Below, in pieces: positions 11,154 to 20,876 of a stretch of 64,000 nucleotides of DNA. This DNA is from Usnea hakonensis (Eukaryota > Ascomycota > Lecanoromycetes > Lecanorales > Parmeliaceae). The notes under the pieces are model-generated. The model saw only the letters and a list, made by a program, of their open reading frames with translations, was not told the origin of the DNA and did no database searches. How positions within the stretch are numbered: position 1 is the stretch's first letter; the number at the start of each line of letters is the position of its first letter. Location: NCBI GenBank assembly GCA_013423325.1, contig BLJB01000073.1, forward strand, positions 124,001-188,000. Reading direction: 5' to 3'. The translations under genes were made by a program, and so were the position numbers.

Positions 11154-12621
11154 ATGCTCAAAGCAATCTTCTTCGCAACCTTTGACGTCACCCAAGGTCT
11201 CTTGCCCCTCTCCAAACCACCAACTATTAAACCACTCCTAATCCACCAAACCAAACCAAATCACACCAGCTAACATCACCTCGTCGAACCCAGGCCCCAA
11301 AGTCCTCCACCAAGTCCCCACCTCTTCGATCGTCGCCTCTCCCTCCTCTCCCGGCATCCCCCTCCTCCCCTTCGCCCCCATCGCCTCCCTCCTAATCCCC
11401 CACCCCACCCTCTGCAACCGCGGTCTCCACACCCTCACCCACTCCCATCACCGCGTCCTCTCCTACCCGCAACACATCGCCTCCCACATCTACCCCCGCA
11501 ACGCCTACACCTTCAACTTCTGCCTCGTCCTCGCCGAAGATGCCGACTTCAGCTCCTACGTCCCCGTCGTGCGCAAACTCAACACCCTGTTCCGCACCCT
11601 CGAGGAGCAAAGCCAATTCCTCTCTCGCGACAGCAGCACCGCCGCCCCGGACAGCGGCAAGATCTACGCCCTGTGCGAAATCCTGCTCGAGGATCTGAAC
11701 AACTATTCCGAAGCCATGATCCCCATCGACGCCTCCAACACGCTCAACATCAAACTCTTCCCCACCTACCCCCCGCCTCCCCCCCTCTACGCCCACCACG
11801 TGCCCCTCGCCACCGTCCGCCTCGACGACCTCGTCGACGAGAACTGGGACCTCACGATGCTGCGCGTCCTGCCCTGCATCAACGGCGTCAACAGCGTCAA
11901 GCAGATTGCCCTGCTGGCCGACGCCGACTTCAAGCTCGTGAGGAAGGCGATCCGTCATCTGCTCTACTACGGCTGCGTGCTCTTGCTGGACATCTTCAGC
12001 TTCGGCGCGATATACGCCCCGACGGCGGAGGTGGCTGCGTTTGTGGAGAGCGCGGACATGCAGCTCGAGTGCGAGAGGTATGTGGCCGTGGATGCTTCTT
12101 CAACCCCAGCCGACAAGACACGCGAGCAGCACGACAAGAAGGACAAGAACCCCCCCAGCGGCGCCGAATTGGCAGAGCTCTACTTGTCATTGCGACAAGG
12201 CCTCAGCGTCAAGAACTGGTGCATCGAGCACGCGGACGCGGTGGCCGCCATCGACGTGCGCCGCTTCATCACCTTTGGCGTCATCAAGGGCTTCCTGTAC
12301 CGCGTGCACAAGTACGCCATCGCCGCTTCTTCTTCGAGGAAATTGTCAAAACCGAGTGCGGGGGGCGGATCGAAGCGGAGGGTGGAAGTGGAGGAGGGGG
12401 AGGAGGAGCACAGGACGACGATGGAGGAGAAGGTGGTTGCGGATGGGAAGGGTGGGGATGGGATTGGGATTGGGATTGGGGATGGGGACGAGGGGGATCT
12501 GGCGAGGTTTTTGGATGGGACGCATTGCTTTGATGAGATTTGTACGGAGATGGGGGTTGGTGAGAGGGAGTTGATGGCAAGGTTGAAGGCGTGGGGGGAT
12601 GTGCAGGTTATTTGTCGGTGA
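11154..12621 (+). CDS. NPR2: nitrogen permease regulator 2 (GATOR1/SEACIT subunit)
   Basis: Npr2 is a subunit of the Npr2-Npr3-Iml1 GATOR1/SEACIT complex, which restrains TORC1 at the vacuole when amino acids or nitrogen are short. The model has two exons. Exon 1 (11154-11196) encodes the conserved start MLKAIFFATFDVTQG. The intron is 11197-11293 (GTCTCT donor, GCTAAC branch site, CCCAG acceptor). Exon 2 runs 11294-12621. This gives 456 residues, normal for the family. Family hallmarks follow in order: GPKVLHQVP right after the splice, an IPxxxLCNR segment, the NAYTFNFCLVL block, the LEEQSQFLSR block, PYCGVLL-like YYGCVLLLDIF, and a C-terminal LDGTHCFDEIC element before the final VQVIC. Residues about 345-385 are a variable Lys/Glu/Gly-rich insert. 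Exon 1 is only 43 nt, so simple ORF calls miss the true start. Confidence 0.93.
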
Positions 12622-12962
12622 TGGGATTCTTTATTTTGTTTTTTTTTGTTTGTTTGTTTTTTTATAAGCAGGTGTCAAATAACTTCATTGGGGCTTGGAA
12701 GGCGAAGAAAGGATGACTGTTTGAAGGGTTTTTGGAATACGTTTTTCTGGCTTTACAAGGGATTCCGTGGCGCTCGGTTGGTGTATGGTAGGTAGGGTAG
12801 ATTCAGTAGAGTACGATGCCTTTTAACGATTTCTTTCTAGCGGTGACTGGGAGCTATCATGGACAAATATCGATAGCCATGGGGTATACATTTCCAAAAC
12901 ACCCCACCCCCCCCAAAAAAGAGGAGGCCACAAGACCCTTGACCTTGGCCTTGACCGTCTCT
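12622..12962. other. convergent intergenic region (NPR2/NGG1)
   Basis: 341 bp between two converging stop codons. It includes T-rich and poly-C stretches (about 12634-12665 and 12900-12920) that could serve 3' end formation. No gene is seen. Confidence 0.5.
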
Positions 12963-15401
12963 CTACTCTTCACCCTCCTCCCACCTCTCCCTCTCCTGCC
13001 TCATCAACGGTTCCATGGCCGCATCCGTGAAGATCCCCTCACCCGGCCCCCTCACCCTCCTGATATCAGGCGGGAACACGGGTCCGATACGAGCCATCCA
13101 GTTTTCCCTCCTAATCATCAACCCCCTCGCCACGTCGCCGATGCCCGGTTTGCTGACTCCGCCCGCGGGACCGTTTGCGGTCGAGACGCCGCCTTGTATG
13201 GGATGATTGCCGCCGCTCGCGCCGCCGGGCCTCTTTGCGTTCTTCTTCGTTTTGCCCAACGTACGCGTACGCTTCAGATACGCTTGTTGGACTTGGCTGT
13301 CGAGATCGTCGTGGATGGTTGCAAACTCCTGATATGCCATTTGCTCCCGAGCCAGGTCCAAGACTCTCTGTTTCCTCGCCCCGTTGACCACGCTCACCTC
13401 CCTCAACTTCTCCTGCAGGTAGCGCAAGCGCTCTGCAATCTCGTCATCGTAATGGGCGTCGTAGTCGGGCTCGGCATCTGGGGAAAGGAAGCCGATATGG
13501 CGCAATTCGGCTTTGAGTCGCTCGTCGATTTGGCCATGTGAGAGGTTCTGGGCGTTTGTCGGGGGCCGATCTAACGGTGGAAAGGCGGTAGCTGAGGGTA
13601 TGGCTTGGGACTTACTACTGGCCTCTTCGGTGGGTGCTGAGTCGTGACTGGTGCTGTTTAGGAGATCTCCATTTGTAAGAGTGGATTCTCCGAGGCCGTT
13701 TGGTAGGCCATTTGGCTGTGACTTCTCCTCGGTAGGTGGAGTACGATGCTCGAAACGCATTGTGGAAAGAAGGCGGTTGAGTAATGGACCGCCAGAAATC
13801 TGGTCTGTTTCTGCAACGTCATCATCCATTTGATCAAGGCTGCCGCGAGGCTGGTTAGCAGGCAATTTGTCTTGTTCTGGCGTGTCCCGCGACATGGAAC
13901 CGTCTTCCTCGGCCCATACATCAGTGTAATGACGCTTGCCTCTGCGAGGCATGATGAACGGAGTCACTCGATCACCCTACATGCGTTCAGCTTGGGAATG
14001 GTCTTTGTGCTCGCAAATACTTACTCGCTCGTTCAGAAAACCAATGTCCTCCTCCTTCAATGGTCTCAAGTAGTTGTCAAGGAAAGCTGTGAATGTATGA
14101 GCAGCGACTTGGTTGTTTGGTTTGACAGCATTGCTGAAGTCCTTGTCCATGCCGCCTCTTGGGACAGCTATGAGGTCATGGAGATCATCATGGGGAAACG
14201 ATGCCACGCAATAGATGTCTTTCTTTTCTTCGTCAGTCATGTCTTCCGTAATGGGTCGGATTTCATAGATAGTAGGATCATCGAACGTGAGAGGATTGGG
14301 CCCAAAGGTCTGATATTGTGCTATGCTCGCTGCAGGGGGAGGCTGATGTGCACCATCAGTGGAGGTACTGGGCGATAATGATGGCCGAGCAGATTCCGGA
14401 TCTAATGGCGGAGGAGCAGTCAATGGTGATGCGAGAGGTGAAGCTTCAGATAATGACGACGAGCTCCCGGAAACGGCGTCGAGTTTTCTCTTTCGAGGAG
14501 AAGGTGTATCCTTGGCAGCCTGGCTAGGCGAAGCTACGAGGATGTTAGAATCGTCTTTATTCAGGCCTGCGCGCCTTGCGCTGTCATGTGTATCGTTTGC
14601 ATTATCAAGCATGATGCTTTCCTGCGTGCGCGATTTTGCTTTTCTACCGAGAAAGCCCGCGAAAGGAATGCATTATAAAGGGCCATTTAATGCATTAAAA
14701 GTCTCGAGTGGAGTTCGCAATGTCTCCATCGTGAAAACTACACAGGAAGGATCATGGGATGTACAAATCATGCGTGTTTAGAATCCAGTGTGTGAAGTAG
14801 GACGTGTTGTGGCAGTTGTACGAAAGGTCTCAAGCGTACCTTTAAGCGGCAAATCCAATCCATCTTGCCTTGCTAAACCATGTGCCCCGTGGTTCAAAGG
14901 TCTCTCTTCCCTGACGCTACTCCGTTCCTTCTTTTTCTTCACCTTCCCGCCTTTTCTGCCCCTAATTTCATCATCTTCCTCTTCCACTTCCTTTTTCAGC
15001 GTCTTGAGAGCTTCCACCTCTTCTGCTTCACGTGCACGAGCGTCTTGTTCTCTCTGCCTTTCCTCATCTAAGGCTTCTTTCCTTTTCTGGGACAATGCAC
15101 GCATGCCGCTGTTGCAAGTGTCGCTACGCGCAGATGCCAATTCGCTCAATTGTTTCAAGTCCTTAACCATAGTGGTTAGGTGACTCGGATCAGGTATGCC
15201 TCCAGCGCCTCCATGGCGTTCGAGGATGTCATCGTAACTGATATTCGTAGGTACCATAAGATTTCCAATGAAAATGTCAAGAAAGGCGGTATGTGATGGT
15301 ACTGCGGGTGCGCTGACCGAGGAACTTGGAGTCGTATTGCGGCTGCGAGATTGTCTTCCATCGCGGCCTTTAGACTTGCTCTTACCAACCAGTGGAGGCA
15401 T
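12963..15401 (-). CDS. NGG1: SAGA adaptor subunit Ngg1/Ada3
   Basis: Ngg1 (Ada3) belongs to the histone acetyltransferase module of SAGA, with Gcn5 and Ada2. The model has three exons: 15401-14840, 14638-14025 and 13976-12963, giving 729 residues. The second intron (14024-13977) is clear: GTAAGT donor, GCTGAAC branch, TAG acceptor. It joins a FLNER end to a GDRVTPFIMPRRG start, the most conserved block of the family, followed by the HYTDVW element. Exon 1 carries the N-terminal domain (MPPLVGKSK start, AFLDIFIGNLM block, long acidic/basic coiled coil, HGLARQDG end). Exon 2 carries a Pro/Ser-rich linker and the QYQTFGPNPLTFDDPTIYEI block. The first intron (14839-14639) is inferred from phase. 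It uses GTACGC and an AAG acceptor, so its ends are less certain. The start was placed at MPPLVGKSK rather than at an upstream in-frame ATG at 15554. Confidence 0.92.
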
Positions 15402-16230
15402 ACTAGGAATCGTGAAGGGTGTAAAATGGCACACGCCTCCAATGGCAAAGCTGGGTTGCTGAGGTGGAGAAGACAGAAAGGGGAAGAGAGCAGAGGTATT
15501 TGGTTGGCAAATGGCAAACATGTGAAGAGTCGCGGTAGAGATGTGATGTAACACTACCGCGTCCTATTTTATTCTCGTCAATACGATAGGTTAGGCTATG
15601 GGTCAATTGTGCAACAGCGTACCCTTGACCCTATTATCTTTACCCTATTACTCTCCTGGTGAACTAGATGAAGGTGATGCTGTCACTCCAAGAAGGATAG
15701 AAGATTACAACGCGTAGGTAAGGTAAGGAAGACATGTAGTGAGTACCTAGTGTCAGGCTGAGGGTGGAGTGACAAGCTTCCGAGGCTTTGCTCCATGCCC
15801 TAAGCTATTCCGAGGAAGCATGTCACACCGGTCACGGGATGAACCGCTTTAGCGCAAGATTTCGGACATTTCCCGTCGAACCATCTACCGTATTATACTT
15901 GTAAAACCAGAGTGGCGACGGAGGGGCGTGTTCTATTTTATCTATAAAATACTTGTAAATTAAAACCTTCTAAACGCTCGACTTCTCACATTGAGTCATT
16001 TTCATCTTTTACTTTCTAATTCTTATTCTCATTCTCAACTCATCATTATTATTCGAGCATTTAAATATCTAAGCCTTCTTGCTTTCCTTCATCTTCATCG
16101 CCATGTCGTCAATTTAATTATTACATCATCCCATACCCTGATACCGCCCCCCTTTCCTTGGTCTCCTTTTAACCATGAGCATCTGAAGACTGTCTGAAGT
16201 GTGGGTGCTGGCTTCGGTGCTTGTCTTGGG
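15402..16230. other. divergent promoter region (NGG1/RING gene)
   Basis: About 830 bp between divergently transcribed genes. It includes a pyrimidine-rich stretch (about 15985-16140) just upstream of the RING gene, as is common before fungal transcription starts. A hydrophobic VWVLASVLVL-like frame at about 16200-16234 looks like a signal-peptide core, but no ATG or phase links it to the RING exons. Confidence 0.45.
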
Positions 16231-17948
16231 ATGGGTACTTTGACCTGAAACATATATGCCGTACACAGAGTCATGCTAATATAGTGCAGCCGCTCAATCA
16301 GTCGATACTTTTGTCCTTGCCTTTAGCGATCCTGCTTTAAATGAAGCCGAACCCCAAAGAGCACGGGTCAATGTTCGTTCCCCCCTTCTTGTCTTTGACA
16401 ACCCACTGAACCAAGCTCTGCTAGGTCAGCATTTCTTTCGAACTGTTCAATAACAACCATGTACAAACGCTCTCAACCAACCAGGCCGGAGGAGACGTTG
16501 AAGGGCTTCTATTTGTCCCTGATCTGGAACCATCGAATCCCTGTTTTAATGCATCAATGCAATATGTCCCCAACAATGTCACTCGTATAACCGATCTACC
16601 GACCGAGCAATATCTCTACCTAGGTTTCGCGCCATGGTTCTCCGCAGATTGTGCACAATCCTACCTTACCGCCGCCCGCGATGTGCCAGGCCTTGATGGA
16701 CTCTTGTTCTATATTCCAAACAACAGCACCGGTACGCCTCCGCCAGTGTCGGATGGAGTTTGGAATTTGAACGATGGAGGACAATGGAAGTCGGACAATA
16801 AATACCCCGTTTATGCCGTACCGGGCGTCGATGGTGCGATTATCATGCAGCAGCTCGCACAGTACTCCGGCAATATATCCAGTCCCAAGTCAAAATATAT
16901 CCTCTCGCAGGAGCAATTGGAATCTACAGATTATGTGCGACTCTACACAGTCTTCGGACTGAATGGTGGCAGCAGTCTGCCTACATTGTGGGCTTTCCTG
17001 CTCATTGTACTCGCTGTCGTTCTATTCATTATCGGCCTGACATCGCTTTCAATGCATTACTACCAGCGCCGTAATCGTCGAGCTCTGGAGCGCCGCATCC
17101 GAAGCGGCGAAGTCGACGTTGAAACCCTTGGCATCAGGCGCCTACGTGTTCCTCAAGAGACCGTCCGCAATCTTCCCACTTTCATCTATGTCCCCAATGA
17201 AAGCGAACCCGTTGACACCAATGATCCGGCGGGACCTTCATCCCTAGCCCCTTCCGAAACGGCCGTGCAAGCCTGTCGGACACCGCACCACACTTATTGG
17301 GCGCAACCAACGTGTCCCATCTGCCTTGAAGATTTCATCCCTCGCGAAACCACAGTTCGCTCCCTTCCGTGTCACCACATCTACCATCCTGCATGCATCG
17401 ACCCATTCCTACTAGACAGCAGTTCCCTCTGCCCCGTCTGTAAAGCTAAAGTGGTTCCTCAAGACCAAAATACCTACAGAAATGAGCCGGTAACTAATGC
17501 CATGGTACGGCACGAGCGTCGTGGCAGGATGATAAGGCTGGCCCATGAGAGGAGGCGGGCACACATCGCAAGGGTCGGGGTTCAAGAAAGCGAAGATAGC
17601 AGACGCATCACGGTTCTCAGGAGGGCATGCCGGAGGGATAGGAGAGTTTTCAGTGCGCCAAGTGCAGCACCAACAACGAGCCAAATTGAGATGGTTGAGG
17701 GGGGGAACAGGGCAGTCACAAGTCCAATAGTAGCACCAACACCAGAGGTATCAGCAATACAACCAAGACCGCCGGCTGATACCGCTGAGAGAAGAGAATG
17801 GATGAGCAGGAGGTGGAGTACATTAGTGAGGCGACAGCCAACAATGATGGAGGAGGAGGCTGAGAGACAGGCACAAATGCCCAGATGCAAGTGTCCCCTC
17901 CATGAATCTAGTCCTTACCCCGAAGCCACTGCTGACACCCATATCTAG
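16231..17948 (+). CDS. PA-TM-RING-like E3 ubiquitin ligase (RING-H2)
   Basis: The protein resembles membrane-anchored RING-H2 ubiquitin ligases with a lumenal protease-associated-like domain (RNF13/RMR type). Such proteins work on endosome, vacuole or Golgi membranes. Exons 16290-16372 and 16425-17948 are firm; the intron 16373-16424 has a GTTCGT donor, CTGAAC branch and TAG acceptor. The most economical start is ATG 16231 with a four-base first exon and an intron 16235-16289, giving 536 residues, but this leaves no signal peptide. An unseen upstream exon is possible. Residues about 30-215 form the lumenal domain with N-x-S/T sequons. Residues 216-238 are a membrane segment followed by Arg-rich sequence. 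Residues 326-368 are the RING, reading CPIC, then CHHxxHxxC, then CPVC. The tail is Arg-rich and disordered. Confidence 0.8.
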
Positions 17949-18214
17949 GGCGAAGAGCTTTTGGTGCCGTCTTCCCTGGTTTTCGATAGTCGATGCAGTG
18001 GCCATGCGCTGGCCGGGTTTGAGTGAACTTCATCCTCGTTTTCATGTGTGCGCCGTTTGAGCGAGGAGTTGGGGCATAACGAACTATGATAGCATGGCGT
18101 TGTGGTGATTATACTGGATACTGCAAGAATGGATACGTTCTGCACATCTAACTCTTTCGCTACCACGGCTCCATGTGCATTCAAGTCACGCGCATCTGTC
18201 ACGGAAATGTCATG

Positions 18215-19158
18215 TCAATATGGTTTGAATCTACTTGACTCATTCCCATCATCGGCTACACTCTTTCCCTTTTTCTTCTTCTTCTTCGGCCTTTCTGTCT
18301 CCGCCGGCTCCTTCTCCTCACCCACCTCACCCGTAGACGTCCGCCACGCTCTAACAATACCGTCTTCCCCCGCCGTGAAAACAGTACCATCCTACTCAAG
18401 CAATTAAATCAGACGTGCACACGAATACCCTCGTAGACGATTTACCTCATTGCTAACATGAAAGGAGCGAACAATCTCCTCTCCGTGCGCGCCGCAAAGC
18501 CGGACTGTCTCGCTGGGATCAAATGACCACTCCTCATCGTTCAGGCGGAGAGGGACGAGATCTAAATACTGCTTGCTGATCGAAGCGAAATTTTTGGTCA
18601 GTTCTCCAAGGTTGGACACATGCACAAACGAGCAAAGTTACAGATTTGCAGACCTATGTGATCCAGCGCCGACGATCGCTTCGACACCGCTGGTTCCCGA
18701 GGGAATGATATCAACGACATATTCGCAGTCCAGCTTTGGTCGCAGGTCGTTGAATACCGTCGCCGAAGACTCGTCGTCGTCGGCTAAATCACTTCCCGGC
18801 TCGTTGAGCTGATAAATGGAAAACGTCTCGTCGTGGCTCAGAGCGAAAATATCGGTCCGCGACAGGAACCCGGCGTGGTGGATCGAGCTGCCGTGGTTGT
18901 GGACTTGGATCAGGGCGTCGTCTTCGTCGGAGTGGGATAGGTCGTAGATGTTGACGAGGCTGTCTGTGCTGCCGGATAAGAGGCGTGCGGGGAGGGTGGG
19001 GTGGAAGTGCAGTTCTGTGACGTCGTCGTTGTGGCTTTCGGTGTATTTGAGGAGGGGGTGGGTGGGTTGGCGGGTGTCCCTGTGGTGGGGGTGAGTAGTT
19101 GTTTGGGAGGGGTTTTGGGGGGGGGGGGGGGGGACCGGTTTAGGGGGGGGGGGGTGTG

Positions 19159-19191
<33 letters not shown>

Positions 19192-19647
19192 GGACCAGAT
19201 TAGGATGGTGGCTCGGGAGTGAGTTAGTTCGGTGCCGGCGGCGATGGTGGGGCCGTGGGATGAGAGGGATAGGTAGGGTGCTTTAGTTTCTGGGGTGCTT
19301 GTTATTCTTTCATATGCGTGGTTGTGGGGGTTCTACGTTTGCTGACCGTCGCTGAAGGTCATGGTCTTCTGTCCAATTCGCAGGTCGTATTGTTGCACCA
19401 CAGCATCTCGACCTGCTGTCAATAGACTACTCGGATCGTGATCTGGAACTTGCAAGCAAGTCACGCCATCATGCACGTTAGTGAGCACCCCGCCTGCGAT
19501 TTCTCGCAGGGTGTGGATGTCAATGAGGCGGAGAGAGTCGTCTGAAGAGATTGCCGCAAGAATGCCATTCACTTGGGCAATTTTGTAAATGTACGAGTCT
19601 GCCGGCAGGGATAGATCTGAATGAGTCGTCAAGTTGGCAGATCTCAT
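18215..19647 (-). CDS. WD40 protein of the WDR89 family
   Basis: The model has five exons: 19647-19347, 19289-19196, 19079-18654, 18575-18446 and 18391-18215, giving 375 residues. All junctions keep frame. The protein is one WD40 beta-propeller followed by a Lys-rich tail (a run of six Lys and more), like WDR89 homologues. The N-terminal repeats contain SSDDSLRLIDI-type and TAGRDAVVQQYDLR-type blades. The middle has the PYLSLSSHGPTIAAGTEL and SHNDDVTELHFHP blocks, and the last blade ends DGIVRAW. Function is poorly known; family members are nuclear or nucleolar. The second intron (19195-19080, 116 nt) contains three long homopolymer runs and splits the Trp codon of an ILIW motif. I chose ATG 19647 because the first blade follows directly. 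Confidence 0.85.
19117..19190. repeat. three poly-G runs inside an intron
   Basis: G runs of 17 (19117-19133), 12 (19143-19154) and 30 (19161-19190) bases on the plus strand. They lie wholly inside the second intron of the minus-strand WD40 gene, so the pre-mRNA carries C runs here. Confidence 0.85.
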
Positions 19648-20876
19648 CCTGCTGATTGCGAATCAAAGCTAGGGGATTTGGAGGGACTTTTGAGAATGAA
19701 AGGTCCTGAAGGCGTCATGCATGTCCTTGAATTCCTGGAATCTTTCTTTTCAACGGCTTCTGTACATAAGATGTCGTGAACTCTCTCCCAAACATGAATC
19801 ACCTTGTTTATAATTGTAGTCGAATAAATCCTTGGCGACTTCAAGTATCTCTCTCTTCGAATGACGTCGATTTGTAGTATGAGGCTAGGAGCTTTCTCCG
19901 TATTAGCGCAAGCGATTGCCAAGGCTACAGACCTCACCTCGTCTCGAGCTTTCTCATTCTTTCATCTTAGAGCTCTGTTTTACTGTTCTCTGCCTAATCG
20001 GATTTATAGAGTAGAATTCCAAGTCAAATGACTTGTCAAAGGGCCCCTCGCCTCCAGAGTCGGCATTCCGAGCCCCAAATATGGCTCAGTTTCCCACTGA
20101 CCGAGAGGAATGCCTTGCCTGTCCGTGCTCTCTCCAGAAGCGTTCAAAGACTCTCAATACCTCGAGCTTTGCACCCTTCTCATATTTCATGGCAAGTTCA
20201 GATCTGCGTCCTCCAGCTTCTCCGCTTTTTGCAGGCTATTCATGGGATCATGAGCCGCTTTGGTCCTGGACGAAATGACATTATGTGCCTTGCCTCCCCA
20301 TCTTTGCCAATGTAAATGTATCTTCTCCTCTACTGGAGTCTAGATGATCCCTTTCCCTTTTTGTAACGATGAATGTCGCGCTCTGGGCCCCAAAATCTGG
20401 GTATCTCTGCCTTTGGCCTGCGTCTACTTACCCATATATGATCCAGCCCCAGATGTTGGACAGTGTCTTTCAAGCTGTCATAGGTGCATTCTGGGCCAAA
20501 GGTATCGGAGTCGTACATCGTCCGGTCCCAGTCAGGAGGGTCTTCCAATTGTGAAAGATGTCAGTCGACGCACAGAGAGCCACTGCGGCTGAGCACTGGC
20601 CACGTTCGGCGCCTGACCATCCAGCCCAGTCAGAACACATCGATCTGCGCGAGGATATATCCCCGTCAATCCTTAGTGCAGGGCCACTAGTTCCCACAAA
20701 TAACCTGGTGTTGTTTCCTCTTCTTTCCAAATTTCTTTCTTCATCACCCACATCCTTCAATCAACATCATTCTTCATCCTCCACTTCCAACCTTTGCTTG
20801 TTGTTGCTTACACACAGAGAAGACGAAAATCAGCATAACGCACATAAGTCCACATCAGAAACAGCATTTGGCTATC
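19648..20876. other. divergent intergenic region (WDR89-like/CLR2)
   Basis: 1.2 kb between divergent genes. On the minus strand two open pieces, 20518-20432 and 20235-20086, can be joined in phase through a GTAAGT donor and a TAG acceptor to give a 78-residue protein. I do not recognise it and there is no visible branch site, so it is listed under findings rather than as a gene. A pyrimidine-rich stretch (20700-20800) precedes the CLR2 start. Confidence 0.4.

Noticed and set aside
11392..11958. 188-codon antisense frame in NPR2
   Set aside because: Created by high GC at third positions of NPR2 codons; it overlaps a clearly conserved protein.
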